Notes: generated by a model from the letters alone, not told the origin. Counted from the stretch's first letter, positions 1-9,477 are shown. The stretch: DNA of 64,000 bases from Chitinimonas_A lacunae (GCF_042650885.1 NZ_JBHSBU010000001.1:1550001-1614000), one strand, 5' to 3'. Translations and numbers: made by a program.

Positions 1-471
1 CCGCTCCATCCGCCGCAGCAGCACATCGGGGTGACTTGCCAGCGACTCGGTCGCCTCGCCGAACACAAAGCCTTGCCGCTGGTAGAAGCGGCAGGCACGC
101 GAGTTGTCCGGTGCCACCGACAGCACCACGCTATGCCGGCCCAGCGAACGGGCATGGTCCTCGACGGCCTCGACCAGCCGGCTGGCCACCGCCGTACCAC
201 GCGATTCGGGACGGACCCACATGGCGATCAACTGGTACTCATCGTGCCGATCAATCACCCCGCCGACCATGCCGACAGGGAGGTCGCCTTCCCAGGCCAG
301 AAAGTAAACCGGCCCACTGCGTCCACTGGCCCGCTGTCGCCACTGTTGTTCACCGTACTGCGCCACCTCGGCATGGCTCAAGCCGAATGCCTTGGGTGAA
401 TCGAGCAGCGAAGCGAGGCGGAGAGCTTTCAGGGTTTCCCAGTCGGCCTCAACGGCAGGACGGATCAGCAT
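1..471 (-). CDS. GNAT family N-acetyltransferase (C-terminus cut by window edge)
   Basis: Reading from the ATG at 471 the frame stays open to base 1, giving 157 residues of a GNAT-fold protein that would transfer an acetyl group from acetyl-CoA to an unknown amine. It starts MLIRPAVEADWETLKALR, the usual first strand and helix of the fold. The segment IAMWVRPESRGTAVASRLVE carries the acetyl-CoA pyrophosphate-binding loop (R/Q-x-x-G-x-A/G form), and VAPDNSRACRFYQRQGF is the typical motif B end. The substrate cannot be told from sequence. The gene is only partial because the window starts inside it. Confidence 0.85.
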   Translation of the reverse strand, partial: MLIRPAVEADWETLKALRLASLLDSPKAFGLSHAEVAQYGEQQWRQRASGRSGPVYFLAWEGDLPVGMVGGVIDRHDEYQLIAMWVRPESRGTAVASRLVEAVEDHARSLGRHSVVLSVAPDNSRACRFYQRQGFVFGEATESLASHPDVLLRRMER

Positions 472-563
472 CGATAGCCTTTCTATTTCTGTACCCAGAG
501 GAAAAACAACGCCTTCACTGCAAGCTTACCGGCCCGGCTGGACACCGACCCGACACAGCTGCG

Positions 564-977
564 CTAAAACGCCTGTAAACCCTGATACAGCAGACCGGCA
601 CAGATAAACCACAGTATCCACTGGCCCAGCACCAGATAGTCCTTGAAAGGCCGCCGCAGCGCGGCCATCTGGATCAGCCAGATCACGCCCCAGCCCAGCA
701 GCAGTAGCAGCGACATCTGTGCCAGGCTCTGCCTGGCCGGCAGCAGGCTGGGAAAGGACAGCGCGATCAACAGCGCCGCCAGCGCCAACAGGTCGATCGT
801 TACCAGTTGGAATGCACAGAGCGACTGCACCCAGCGACGCTCCAGCACCATAAAGTCGCTGTCGCGCTGTCCCTGCCGCAGCGGTCGGGTACTGAGCGCC
901 TCGCGCACGCCAATAAAGGTATGGGCCAGAAACGCCAGTGCCACCAGCACACCGGCCGTCAGAAACGAATAGTTCAT
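564..977 (-). CDS. Small four-helix integral membrane protein, function unknown
   Basis: This 137-residue protein has about four hydrophobic segments (roughly residues 5-20, 50-72, 86-105 and 115-132) separated by short charged loops, so it is an inner-membrane protein. A strong AGGAGG ribosome binding site lies about nine bases before the ATG at 977, which supports the start. I do not recognise a family. It lies 92 bases upstream of the GNAT gene on the same strand and could be cotranscribed with it. No catalytic or metal-binding motif is visible. Confidence 0.7.
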   Translation of the reverse strand: MNYSFLTAGVLVALAFLAHTFIGVREALSTRPLRQGQRDSDFMVLERRWVQSLCAFQLVTIDLLALAALLIALSFPSLLPARQSLAQMSLLLLLGWGVIWLIQMAALRRPFKDYLVLGQWILWFICAGLLYQGLQAF

Positions 978-1049
978 GGGCTACCTCCTCGCTGAAAGGG
1001 ACATCGAACCGGCACATCGCCACCCATCACTGCGAGAATAGGGCGGGAG

Positions 1050-1130
1050 TGGACAATATATAAAATATTGTGCATGAGCACTGCTATAAGCAGATTATGC
1101 AGATTCCAGAATTTCAAAAAACAGGAATAG
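1050..1130 (+). repeat. AT-island repeat, degenerate copy
   Basis: This AT-rich stretch contains TAAAATATTGTGCATG, which fits the GCAAA-N6-GCAAG core of the family only loosely. It is preceded by a purine-rich run (GAATAGGGCGGGAGTGGA) and followed by a pyrimidine-rich one near 1130-1165, as in better copies. It is the only structure I see in the gap 978-1319. Confidence 0.35.
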
Positions 1131-1319
1131 TGCCTCTCAAGCGACTCCTGAACTATCCATCCGCCACGTCGCGAGACCCGGACGCATGGTGGCCGTGGAA
1201 AGGATGAAGAGGACCGCAAGCAGGGCGCCCGACAGCGCTTTGTGGCTGACGCTTCCTATGGTTTTTCTGGCTTGGCGGCTGTTCCTGAAAGGCCGAGGTT
1301 CGGCTCATCGATCACCCCG

Positions 1320-2660
1320 TCACGACAGGGACGGAGGGCGCGGCAAGGTCAGGCGCATCACCAGACCGCCGCCCGGGCGGGCCTCGGCGGTAATGGTGCC
1401 GCCATGCGATTCGATGGCGCGGCGGGCGATGGCAAGGCCGAGGCCGAAGCCGCTCATTTCCCGGGTCTGCTCAAGCCGGCGAAACGGCTCAAAAATGCCC
1501 GTCAGATCGGCCGGCGCGATTCCTGGTCCGCGGTCGGCCACACTGACGGTCAGCCGCTCCGGCCCCGCCTCGACGCTCACCTCGACCGTGCTGCCTTCGA
1601 CGGTGTATTTGACGGCGTTGCGGATCACGTTCTCGAACGCCCGGTAGAGCAATTCCGCGCCGACCTCGACCACGAATTCGCCCTCGGCGCGCCAGCTTAC
1701 TTCGCGGCCCAGGGTACGGGCTTCAAATTGGGCATCTTCGGCAATCGCCCCGATCAGCTCGACCAGATCGACCCGTTCGCGCCGCATCTCAGCCGCGCCG
1801 GCCTCCAGGCGCGCCAGGGTCAGCAGTTCGCCGACCAGACCGTCGAGCCGCACGGCTTCGCGCTCGATCCGCTCCAGGCTGGCCTCGGTCCGGTCGGGCC
1901 GCTGTCGGGCCAGGCCGATGGCTGCTTGCAGACGGGCCAGCGGCGAGCGCAATTCGTGTGAGACATCGTGCAAAAGCCGCTGCTGCGCGCCGACCAGCTG
2001 CTGGAGCTGCTGCGCCATCCGGTCGAAATCCCGGCCCAGATCGGCGATTTCGTCGCGGCGCCGGCCCATCCGCGCAAAAACCCGGGTATCGAGCCGGCCA
2101 TCGGCCACTTTGTGCAAAGCCCAACGCAGGCTGCGTACCGGTTTGGCGAAATACCAGCCGAGCAAGGCGCTGACGGCCAGGCTGACCAGGGCGGAAGCAG
2201 TGATCGGCACCCAGATCGAGGGGGGTTTGGGCTTGGCATCGGCCAGCAGTCGTGCCACTTCGGCTTCACGCGCAAACACCCGGTAACGCTGCCCACCGCC
2301 ACGGCGCACCTCGGCCACCGCCGGGTCGCCCCGGGCCAGACGCGCGGCCAACCCGGCCAATTCGGCCTCAGGCAGCCACCGTCCCAGCAACTCCCGTCCG
2401 CTCTCATCGACGATATACATCGCCGGCACCGCACCCCGGGCGGCCCAATCGCGCAGCAGACCTGTCGCCGCCGCAGGTCCTCCCTCACGCAGTACGCCCA
2501 CGGCGCCACCGAGCATCAGATGCAGGCGTTCGGCTTCAAAGCTGTGCTGCTCCGGTGGGTCGAACCATTGCAGCAGCCAGGCGCCGGCGATCACCGTCAC
2601 CATGGTCAGCATCAGCGACAGCCAGAATGCCGCAAAGAACTTCCAGAACAGGCGGCCCAC
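1320..2660 (-). CDS. Sensor histidine kinase, CpxA-like
   Basis: This 446-residue membrane kinase senses an envelope signal and phosphorylates the response regulator encoded just upstream. A transmembrane helix spans residues 12-32, a short periplasmic domain follows to about 149, and a second helix spans about 151-171. A HAMP linker follows (about 171-222). The phosphoacceptor is H235 in HDVSHELRSPLARLQ. The ATPase domain shows the N box (ENVIRNAVKYT), the G1 box (DRGPGI) and the G2 box (GFGLGLAIARR). Its start lies three bases after the regulator's stop, so the two are one operon. The divergent RND efflux operon with CpxR-type boxes suggests that efflux is its output. Confidence 0.9.
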   Translation of the reverse strand: MGRLFWKFFAAFWLSLMLTMVTVIAGAWLLQWFDPPEQHSFEAERLHLMLGGAVGVLREGGPAAATGLLRDWAARGAVPAMYIVDESGRELLGRWLPEAELAGLAARLARGDPAVAEVRRGGGQRYRVFAREAEVARLLADAKPKPPSIWVPITASALVSLAVSALLGWYFAKPVRSLRWALHKVADGRLDTRVFARMGRRRDEIADLGRDFDRMAQQLQQLVGAQQRLLHDVSHELRSPLARLQAAIGLARQRPDRTEASLERIEREAVRLDGLVGELLTLARLEAGAAEMRRERVDLVELIGAIAEDAQFEARTLGREVSWRAEGEFVVEVGAELLYRAFENVIRNAVKYTVEGSTVEVSVEAGPERLTVSVADRGPGIAPADLTGIFEPFRRLEQTREMSGFGLGLAIARRAIESHGGTITAEARPGGGLVMRLTLPRPPSLS

Positions 2661-2663
2661 GGC

Positions 2664-3344
2664 CTACTCCTTGACCAGCAGATAGCCCTGGCCGCGCACC
2701 GTCTGTATCCAGGCGCGGCCATCAGATGAGGCGCCGAGTTTCTGGCGGATGCTGCTGATATGCACATCGATGCTGCGATCAAAACGCGCCAGCGGCCGGC
2801 CAAGTCCACGCTCGGACAGCGCTGCCTTGCTGACCACCTGCCCGGCCTGCCGCGCCAACACTTCCAGCAGCCGGAATTCGGCCCCGGTCAAGCTAAGCGG
2901 GCTGCCCTGCCATTCGGCCGACAGGCGCGAGGGCCACAGCCGCAAGGCGCCGCTGCGCAACTCATCGGCCGGCGTCGACGCTTCACCGCCGCGACGCAGA
3001 ATGGCCCGCAGCCGCGCCACCAGCTCGCGGGGAGAACAGGGTTTGGGCACATAGTCGTCGGCGCCCAGTTCCAGGCCAAGAATCCGATCGATATCGTCAC
3101 CGCGGGCAGTCAACATCAACACAGGCAGACGACTCTGCGCGCGGATGCGCCGTAGTGCCTCGACGCCACCGAGCCTGGGCATCATCACATCGAGCACGGC
3201 AATCTGATAACGCCCGCTCAACGCTTCAGCCACCCCTGTCTCGCCATCGTGGACGGCGTGGACACTGAAGCCTTCCTGTTCCAGATATTCGGCCAGCATC
3301 GCGCTTAGCTCGGCGTCGTCGTCCACCAGAAGAACATGGGTCAT
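2664..3344 (-). CDS. OmpR/PhoB-family response regulator, CpxR-like
   Basis: This 226-residue regulator has a receiver domain (residues 1-115) with acidic residues D8, D9 and D10, phosphoacceptor D52 (VLDVMMPRLGG), T79 and K101 (YVPKPCSP). The C-terminal winged helix (about 130-226) ends IRQKLGASSDGRAWIQTVRG, the typical recognition helix and wing. The start at 3344 (MTHVLLVDDD) is preferred over an upstream in-frame start because the receiver fold begins there. A TTTAC-N5-TTTAC pair 66-80 bases upstream is an exact CpxR-type box on this gene's strand, which suggests autoregulation. Confidence 0.9.
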   Translation of the reverse strand: MTHVLLVDDDAELSAMLAEYLEQEGFSVHAVHDGETGVAEALSGRYQIAVLDVMMPRLGGVEALRRIRAQSRLPVLMLTARGDDIDRILGLELGADDYVPKPCSPRELVARLRAILRRGGEASTPADELRSGALRLWPSRLSAEWQGSPLSLTGAEFRLLEVLARQAGQVVSKAALSERGLGRPLARFDRSIDVHISSIRQKLGASSDGRAWIQTVRGQGYLLVKE

Positions 3345-3409
3345 GGCAGCAGCAAACAGGATTGAACTTCGCTGCATGATAGCCAGGACAGCCGCACCTG
3401 CTTTCGATC

Positions 3410-3424
3410 TTTACCCGTCTTTAC
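3410..3424 (-). promoter_or_regulatory. CpxR-type operator before the two-component genes
   Basis: Read on the minus strand the site is GTAAA-N5-GTAAA, which matches the enterobacterial CpxR consensus exactly. It lies 66-80 bases before the response-regulator start, a position suited to autoregulation. Confidence 0.6.
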
Positions 3425-3540
3425 CAGCAGAAGGCTGAGGTGGCGGCAGCTCCGGACTGTTTGTGTCCCACGCCTCCAGCACAGCTTGGCGGACGCGGAA
3501 TTGAAGGTCGTCTCAGCAGCGCTCTGATGGATGGAAGAAA

Positions 3541-3604
3541 AATCAATATTTACGCAAAGCCATTGCAAGTTAGATAGCCATTTTAGTAAAGAAATAATAA
3601 AAAC
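3541..3604 (+). repeat. AT-island repeat copy
   Basis: The core GCAAAGCCATTGCAAG starts at 3554 and AGTAAAGAAATAATAAA follows. GATGGATGG lies just before the element and CCATCCAT just after, so the arms are complementary. It sits in the divergent gap between the cpx-like genes and the efflux operon. Confidence 0.6.
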
Positions 3605-3691
3605 ACCCCCAACAACCGCGTCCCGGACGCCTCCATCCATTGCTGTGGTTCCCAACGAAACAAAGCGAAGGTGGACAGGACCGCCCCCACC

Positions 3692-3728
3692 TTTACCTTT
3701 CTTTACCGAGACTTAACGGCGCTTAACC
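3692..3728 (+). promoter_or_regulatory. Phased CpxR-type box array before the efflux operon
   Basis: TTTAC occurs at 3692 and 3702 (TTTAC-N5-TTTAC, the CpxR consensus on the opposite strand). CTTAAC follows at 3712 and 3722. The four half-sites are spaced 10, 11 and 10 bases, so all face one side of the helix, 50-85 bases before the efflux operon start. I infer that the neighbouring regulator binds here. Confidence 0.6.
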
Positions 3729-3775
3729 CGGTTTGCCGCGACGATGGCAACGATCGTTTGTCGGACCCGGAGACC

Positions 3776-5158
3776 ATGTCCTTCCCTCTTCCCCCCCGTC
3801 TTGGCGGTGCGCTGTTAGCACTGGTGGTGTCGGGCTGTGCCCTTGTCGGTCCCGAGTACCGCACCCCCACGGTCGAAGTCGCCGCCACCTGGCAGGAAGC
3901 ACTGCCCCATGGCGGCAGCACCGGTGAATTGCTCGACTGGTGGCGCAGTTTCGACGACAGCACGCTCGATCTGTTGCAGGCAGAGGCGGTAAAGGCCGGC
4001 CCGACGCTGGCCTTGGCTGCGGCCCGTCTCGATGCGGCGCGTGCCGAGCAGGACAGCGCCACGGCCAATGGGCTGCCGGGGGCGAATCTCAAGGGAAACG
4101 CCCAGCGCATCGAGGATGGCCAGAGCACGCGCCAGGGACTGCTCGACGCCAGTTGGGAAATCGACCTGTTCGGCGGCCTGCAACGCGGCCGGGAAGCTGC
4201 GGCTGCCCAGGTCGAGGCACGGCAGGCGCAGTGGCACGAGGCGCGCGTTTCGCTGGCCGCCGAAGTCGCGGGCGAATATGTGCGCTATCGCGCCTGCCGG
4301 CTGCTGGAACAGCAGCAAGGCGACCATCTCGCCTCGCTCGAACGGACGGCCCGTACAACGACCAGCGCGGTGCAGGCGGGTCTCAGCGCCCCGGCTGACG
4401 GTGCGCTCGCCGACGCCGGCGCGGCGGCGGCCCGTGCCAGGCTGCTGAGCCAACAGGCCGAATGCCAACTGTCGGTCAAATCACTGGTCGCCCTGACGGG
4501 GTTGGCCGAGCCGACCTTGCGCCACCATCTCGACCACGGCCGCCAGACGCTGCCACAGCCGGCCGCCGTGGCTGTCCAGAGCGTACCGCTGCACTGGCTG
4601 AGCCAACGGCCCGATCTGGTCGCGGCCGAACGCTCGGTCGCGGCGGCCAGCGCGGCCATCGGTCAGGCCCAGGCGCGGCGCTATCCGCGTCTGTCGTTGC
4701 TCGGTTCGATCAGCAGCGACAGCCGCAGCAGCAATTGGTCGTTCGGTCCCTCATTGAGCCTGTCGCTGTTCGATGGCGGTGCGGGTCAGGCCGCCGTGTG
4801 GAGCCGCCAGGCCGACCATCGCGCCTCGATCGCCACTTACCGGCAGACGGTGCGCCAGGCCGTGCGCGAAGTGGAACAGGCGCTGGTGCAACTCGACAGC
4901 GCCAGCCGGCGCGAAGCCGACATTGCCGCCAGCGCCAGCGGCTACCACCGCCACTTTGCCGCCGCCGAGCAGATGTGGCAGGTCGGCGCCGGCAGTCTGC
5001 TGACGCTCGAACAAAGCCGGCGCGACGCCCAGGCGGCCGAGCAGGCGCTGATCACGGTCCGGCGCGACCGCCTGCTCCATGCCATCGATCTCTACAAAGC
5101 CCTGGGTGGCGGCTGGCAGGCCGCTGGCTCGCCTTCTTCGCTCGCGGAATCCTCCTGA
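3776..5158 (+). CDS. Outer-membrane efflux lipoprotein, NodT/OprM family
   Basis: This 460-residue protein is the outer-membrane channel of a tripartite efflux pump. The N-terminus is a lipoprotein signal ending LALVVSGC, with the lipobox cysteine followed by the family hallmark ALVGPEYRTP. Two long coiled-coil repeats follow, including SWEIDLFGGLQRGREAA and RPDLVAAERSVAAASAAIGQA, which are conserved in TolC-like channels. I chose the ATG at 3776 because the signal peptide begins there; the open frame extends further upstream without a signal. Its stop overlaps the next start (TGATG), so it is translationally coupled to the adaptor. Confidence 0.92.
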   Translation: MSFPLPPRLGGALLALVVSGCALVGPEYRTPTVEVAATWQEALPHGGSTGELLDWWRSFDDSTLDLLQAEAVKAGPTLALAAARLDAARAEQDSATANGLPGANLKGNAQRIEDGQSTRQGLLDASWEIDLFGGLQRGREAAAAQVEARQAQWHEARVSLAAEVAGEYVRYRACRLLEQQQGDHLASLERTARTTTSAVQAGLSAPADGALADAGAAAARARLLSQQAECQLSVKSLVALTGLAEPTLRHHLDHGRQTLPQPAAVAVQSVPLHWLSQRPDLVAAERSVAAASAAIGQAQARRYPRLSLLGSISSDSRSSNWSFGPSLSLSLFDGGAGQAAVWSRQADHRASIATYRQTVRQAVREVEQALVQLDSASRREADIAASASGYHRHFAAAEQMWQVGAGSLLTLEQSRRDAQAAEQALITVRRDRLLHAIDLYKALGGGWQAAGSPSSLAESS

Positions 5159-6258
5159 TGAAACCTCCCTTCCGACTGGCCGTGCTGGCCGGCCTGATCG
5201 TGCTGGCCAGCGCTGCCCTGCTGGCACGCGACCCCCAACCGGCCGCGCCGGCACCCGCCGCACGGGCGGCGCTCACCGTGCAACTGGTCGAGCCACAAAC
5301 CCAGGATTGGCCACTGACCCTCGACGCCGGCGGCACCATTTCACCCTGGCAGGAAGCCAGCATCGGCGCCGAAACGGGCGGGCTGCGCATCGTGGCGCTC
5401 CATGCCGACGTCGGCAGCCGGGTCAAGCGTGGCCAACTGCTGGCTGAACTGGCCGCCGACACGATCCGCGCCGAACAGCGCCAAGCCGAAGCGGGCGTGG
5501 CCCAGGCGCGTGCCGCCCTGGCCGAAGCGCTTGCCAACGCCGAGCGCGGTGCGGCAGTCCGCGACAGCGGTGCGCTGTCCACCCAGCAGATCGAGCAATA
5601 CCAGCTCGCAGCCCAAAGCGCCGCTGCACGGCTCGAAGCCGCTGAAGCGGCACTGGCTGCTGTCCGGATCAAACTGAATCAGACCCGTATCGTTGCCATC
5701 GACGACGGCCTGATCACCGCCCGGGCTGCTGTACTGGGCACCGTGGTGACAGCAGGTAGCGAACTGTTCCGACTGCAACGACAGGAGAGATTGGAATGGC
5801 GCGCCGAAATCGGCGCTCGACAGTTGGGCCGGCTGGTAGCGGGACAGTCAGCCAGCCTGTCTCTGCCCGATGGCAGCCGCGTCAACGGCACTGTGCGTGC
5901 GCTGTCCCCTACCCTCGACAACGCCAGCCGCAACGCCCTGGTCCATATCGACCTGCCCGGCGGCAACGCCGCCCGGGCCGGGATGTATGCACGCGGCACG
6001 ATCGAGCTCGGTCGCACTGCCACCCAGACGGTGCCGGCCAGCGCCATCACGCTGCGCGATGGCCATAGCTATGTGTTTGAAGTCGATGGCAGCGGCCGGG
6101 TCAAACAGCGCAAGGTGACAACCGGCCGCAGCCGGAACGAGCAGATCGAAATCCTCGACCGTCTTGCCGCCAATACCCGACTGGTCGAGCGCGGCGGGGC
6201 CTTTCTGCATGAGGGCGATCTGGTGCGGATTGCCCAATCGAAGCAGGAGGCCAAATGA
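5158..6258 (+). CDS. RND efflux periplasmic adaptor (HlyD/AcrA family)
   Basis: This 366-residue membrane-fusion protein links the inner-membrane pump to the outer-membrane channel. It has one N-terminal hydrophobic helix (about residues 6-22). A lipoyl/barrel-sandwich half follows (WQEASIGAETGGLRIVALHA, then VGSRVKRGQLLAEL), then an alanine-rich coiled-coil hairpin (about 105-165), and a beta-barrel region with ARAGMYARGTIELG. It overlaps the upstream stop and ends in ATGA overlapping the pump gene, so the three genes form one coupled operon. Confidence 0.92.
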   Translation: MKPPFRLAVLAGLIVLASAALLARDPQPAAPAPAARAALTVQLVEPQTQDWPLTLDAGGTISPWQEASIGAETGGLRIVALHADVGSRVKRGQLLAELAADTIRAEQRQAEAGVAQARAALAEALANAERGAAVRDSGALSTQQIEQYQLAAQSAAARLEAAEAALAAVRIKLNQTRIVAIDDGLITARAAVLGTVVTAGSELFRLQRQERLEWRAEIGARQLGRLVAGQSASLSLPDGSRVNGTVRALSPTLDNASRNALVHIDLPGGNAARAGMYARGTIELGRTATQTVPASAITLRDGHSYVFEVDGSGRVKQRKVTTGRSRNEQIEILDRLAANTRLVERGGAFLHEGDLVRIAQSKQEAK

Positions 6259-9200
6259 ATCTGTCCGCCTGGGCGCTGCGCAAACCCGTGCCCGCCATCC
6301 TGCTGTTTGTCGTGCTGACGCTGATGGGGCTGATCGGCCTGCATAGGCTCGGCATCCAGAGCTTCCCCGATATGGACTTCCCCACCATCTCGGTTCGCGC
6401 CAGCCTCGAAGGTGCGGCGCCTGCCCAGCTGGAAACCGACGTCGCCCGCAAGCTCGAAGATCGCCTGGCCGGGCTGGGCGGCGTCGAGCACCTCACCACC
6501 ACCATCGATGATGGCTCGGTGTCGATCGACGTACAGTTCGCCCTGGAAAAGAACAGTGAAGAAGCACTGAGCCAGGTCCGCAATGCCATCGACGGCGCCC
6601 GCGCCGAACTGCCGGTCGAGATGGCCGCGCCCACCGTCTCCAAACTCAGCACCACCGGCTCGCCGATCCTGACCTATAGCGTGGCGTCGGCGCGGCTCGA
6701 CGAAGAAGCGCTGTCCTGGCTGGTCGATGGCGAAATCAGCCGGGCCTTGCTTGCCACCTCCGGCGTTGGCGCCGTCGATCGGCTGGGCGGCGTCGACCGC
6801 GAAGTGCTGGTCGAACTCGACCCGGCCCGGCTCAGTGGACTTGGCATCGACGCCGCCACCGTGGCCCGTCAACTCAAGGCCGTGCAGAAGAACGGCTCGG
6901 GCGGTGAGGCACGGCTGGGCGGACAGAGCCAGTTGCTGCGCACGCTGGCGGCAGTCGGCACCGTCACCGAGATCGCCGCGCTGCCGATTTCGCTCGGCGA
7001 AGGCCGCCAGGTCCGGCTCGACCAGCTCGGCCAGGTGCATGACGGCTATGCCGAGCGCACCACCTATGCCTTGCTGGACGGCAAGCCGGTGATCGGTTTC
7101 CAGATCACCCGCAGCAAGGACAGCAGCGAAGTCGCTGTCGCGGCGGCGGTACGGCACACCGTCGAGACACTGCGCGGCCGCTATCCGCAAGTCGAATTCC
7201 ACGAAGCCTACGATACGGTGAAGCCGATCCAGGACAATTACGACGGCTCGATCGGTCTGCTGTACGAAGGCGCCCTATTGGCCGTCCTTGTGGTGTTCTG
7301 GTTTCTGCGCGACTGGCGCGCCACACTGGTGTCGGCAGCGGCATTGCCACTGTCCATCGTGCCGACTTTTGCCGTGATGTACTGGCTCGATTTCAGCCTC
7401 AATGTGCTGACCTTGCTGTCGCTCGCGCTGGTGATCGGGATGCTGGTCGACGACGCCATCGTCGAAGTGGAAAACATCGTCCGCCATCTGCGCCTGGGCA
7501 AGACACCGTTCCAGGCTGCACGCGAAGCTGCCCACGAGATCGGGCTGGCGGTGGTCGCCACCACGCTGACCCTGGTGGCGGTTTTTCTGCCGACTGCGTT
7601 TATGGGCGGCATTCCCGGGCGCTTCTTCCGCCAGTTCGGCCTGACTGCGGCCGCGGCCGTCCTCGCCTCGCTGCTGGTGGCCCGGCTGCTGACGCCCGTG
7701 ATGGCAGCCTGGCTGCTCAAGCCCGATCAGCAGGTCGAGCCAGAAGGTCCGCTGCTGCGCCGTTATCTCGGCTGGGTCGAGCGCTGTCTGGCCCATCGCC
7801 GCCTCACCCTGACCGCCGCGCTGCTGTTCTTCGCCGGTTCACTGGCGCTGATTCCGCTGCTGCCCACCGGTTTCGTACCGGCCAGCGATCAGAGCCAGAC
7901 CCAGGTGACATTGGAGTTGGCCCCGGGCAGCCGACTCGACGACACCCTCCAACTGGCAGAACAGGCGCGAGGACTGCTAGCAGGCGTGCCCGACGTCAGA
8001 CAGGTCTTCACCGCAGTGGGCAGCAGTACCAGCCAGGGCGGCGGGCCGGGCAGCGTCGATCAGCGCAGCGATGCCCGCAGCGCGACGCTGACGCTGAACC
8101 TGACTCCACGCAGCGAGCGTGATCGTTCACAGAGTGAAATCGAGGCCGATATCCGCCGCGCGCTGCAAGCCTTAGCGGGCGCTCGCGTCAGTGTCGGTGG
8201 CATCCAGAGCGGCGAAACCCTGCAACTGACCCTGGTCGGCGACGACGCCACGGCACTCGAAGGCGCGATCCGGACCGTGGAGCGGGAATTGCGCACACTC
8301 CCGGACATTGGTTCGGTGACTTCGGGGCTCAGTCTGCAACGTCCCGAACTCCAGATCATGCCCGACCAGAACCGGGCGGCCGATCTGGGTGTCACCAGCA
8401 GCGCGCTGGCCGAAACGGTCCGCATCGCTACCCGGGGCGACTTCGCGGCAAGCCAGAGCAAGCTCAACCTGCCGCAACGGCAGATCGGCATCCGCGTCCG
8501 ACTCGACGCCAGCACCCGACAGGACCTCGACGCCATCGGCCAGATTCGTGTCCCGTCCGCTCAAGGCGAGGTGACGCTGGCGAGTGTGGCCGACATCCGA
8601 CTCGGCAGCGGCCCGAGTCAGATCCAGCGACGCGACCGGCAACGTCAGGCCACCATCGAGGTGGAATTGGGCGGCCGCAGCATTGGCGAGGTCATGCAAG
8701 CGGTGAATGCGTTGCCATCACTGCGCACGCTGCCCGCCGGGGTCAGTCAGGCGGCCGCCGGGGACGCCGAGCGGATGGCGGAATTGTTCGGCGGTTTCGG
8801 GCTGGCGATGCTGATCGGTATCGGCTGCATCTATCTGGTGCTGGTGCTGCTGTTCCATGACTTCCTGCAACCGGCCACGATCCTGGCTGCGCTGCCGCTC
8901 AGCGTGGGCGGGGCGTTTCTGGCGCTGCTGCTGACCGGCAACAGCTTCTCCATGCCTTCGGTGATCGGCCTGTTGATGCTGATGGGGGTCGTGACCAAGA
9001 ACTCGATCCTGCTGGTGGAGTACGCCGTGCTGGCCCGCCGTGGCGGGATGGGTCGGCACGAGGCGCTGATCGATGCCTGCCGCAAGCGAGCCCGGCCGAT
9101 TCTGATGACCACGATTGCCATGGCCGCCGGCATGTTGCCGATCGCGCTGGGCCTGGGTGCCGACCCGAGCTTCCGCGCCCCGATGGCCATCGCCGTGATC

Positions 9201-9344
9201 GGCGGACTGCTGACCTCGACCTTGCTGAGTCTGCTGGTGATTCCGGTGGTGTTTACCTATGTCGATGATTTGCTGGCATGGCTGAGCCAGCGATGGCGGC
9301 GCGATATGAGCAAGATCACGCCAGCCGTCCCCCTTGCCGACTAA
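6255..9344 (+). CDS. RND multidrug efflux transporter, HAE-1 type
   Basis: This 1029-residue proton-driven inner-membrane pump has the usual length for the family. It begins with the family signature (LSAWALRKPVPAILLFVVLT) and a porter-domain start (GIQSFPDMDFPTISVRASLEGA). TM4 has the proton-relay aspartate pair in GMLVDDAIVEVENI. The second half has FLQPATILAALPLSVGGAF and GVVTKNSILLVEYA. Substrates cannot be told from sequence. Regulation by the divergent CpxAR-like system is inferred from the boxes at 3692-3728. Confidence 0.95.
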   Translation: MNLSAWALRKPVPAILLFVVLTLMGLIGLHRLGIQSFPDMDFPTISVRASLEGAAPAQLETDVARKLEDRLAGLGGVEHLTTTIDDGSVSIDVQFALEKNSEEALSQVRNAIDGARAELPVEMAAPTVSKLSTTGSPILTYSVASARLDEEALSWLVDGEISRALLATSGVGAVDRLGGVDREVLVELDPARLSGLGIDAATVARQLKAVQKNGSGGEARLGGQSQLLRTLAAVGTVTEIAALPISLGEGRQVRLDQLGQVHDGYAERTTYALLDGKPVIGFQITRSKDSSEVAVAAAVRHTVETLRGRYPQVEFHEAYDTVKPIQDNYDGSIGLLYEGALLAVLVVFWFLRDWRATLVSAAALPLSIVPTFAVMYWLDFSLNVLTLLSLALVIGMLVDDAIVEVENIVRHLRLGKTPFQAAREAAHEIGLAVVATTLTLVAVFLPTAFMGGIPGRFFRQFGLTAAAAVLASLLVARLLTPVMAAWLLKPDQQVEPEGPLLRRYLGWVERCLAHRRLTLTAALLFFAGSLALIPLLPTGFVPASDQSQTQVTLELAPGSRLDDTLQLAEQARGLLAGVPDVRQVFTAVGSSTSQGGGPGSVDQRSDARSATLTLNLTPRSERDRSQSEIEADIRRALQALAGARVSVGGIQSGETLQLTLVGDDATALEGAIRTVERELRTLPDIGSVTSGLSLQRPELQIMPDQNRAADLGVTSSALAETVRIATRGDFAASQSKLNLPQRQIGIRVRLDASTRQDLDAIGQIRVPSAQGEVTLASVADIRLGSGPSQIQRRDRQRQATIEVELGGRSIGEVMQAVNALPSLRTLPAGVSQAAAGDAERMAELFGGFGLAMLIGIGCIYLVLVLLFHDFLQPATILAALPLSVGGAFLALLLTGNSFSMPSVIGLLMLMGVVTKNSILLVEYAVLARRGGMGRHEALIDACRKRARPILMTTIAMAAGMLPIALGLGADPSFRAPMAIAVIGGLLTSTLLSLLVIPVVFTYVDDLLAWLSQRWRRDMSKITPAVPLAD

Positions 9345-9401
9345 GCCCTGGGGGTAGCACCAGCGTGTCGGTCCTGGTGTGATGGCTTAGCAGGCTGTTT
9401 T

Positions 9402-9477
9402 ACATTTTCATTTATTTATCTTTATTTCCCGCAATATTTCTAGCAGCTAATTTTCTTATTATTTTATTTTATAACAA
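9402..9477 (-). repeat. AT-island repeat copy (minus orientation)
   Basis: On the minus strand the core is GAAAATTAGCTGCTAG (bases 9455-9440), followed by AAATAAAGATAAATAAAT. The sequence just before it on that strand (about 9590-9560) is purine-rich. It fills the left part of the gap 9345-9793. Confidence 0.5.

Noticed and set aside
1200..1310. Possible further copy of the ~95-bp repeat (GCTGACGCTTCC region)
   Set aside because: Only short scattered matches; neither end is conserved.
5052..7202. Minus-strand frames opposite the efflux operon
   Set aside because: They are antisense to HlyD and RND genes with clear family motifs.
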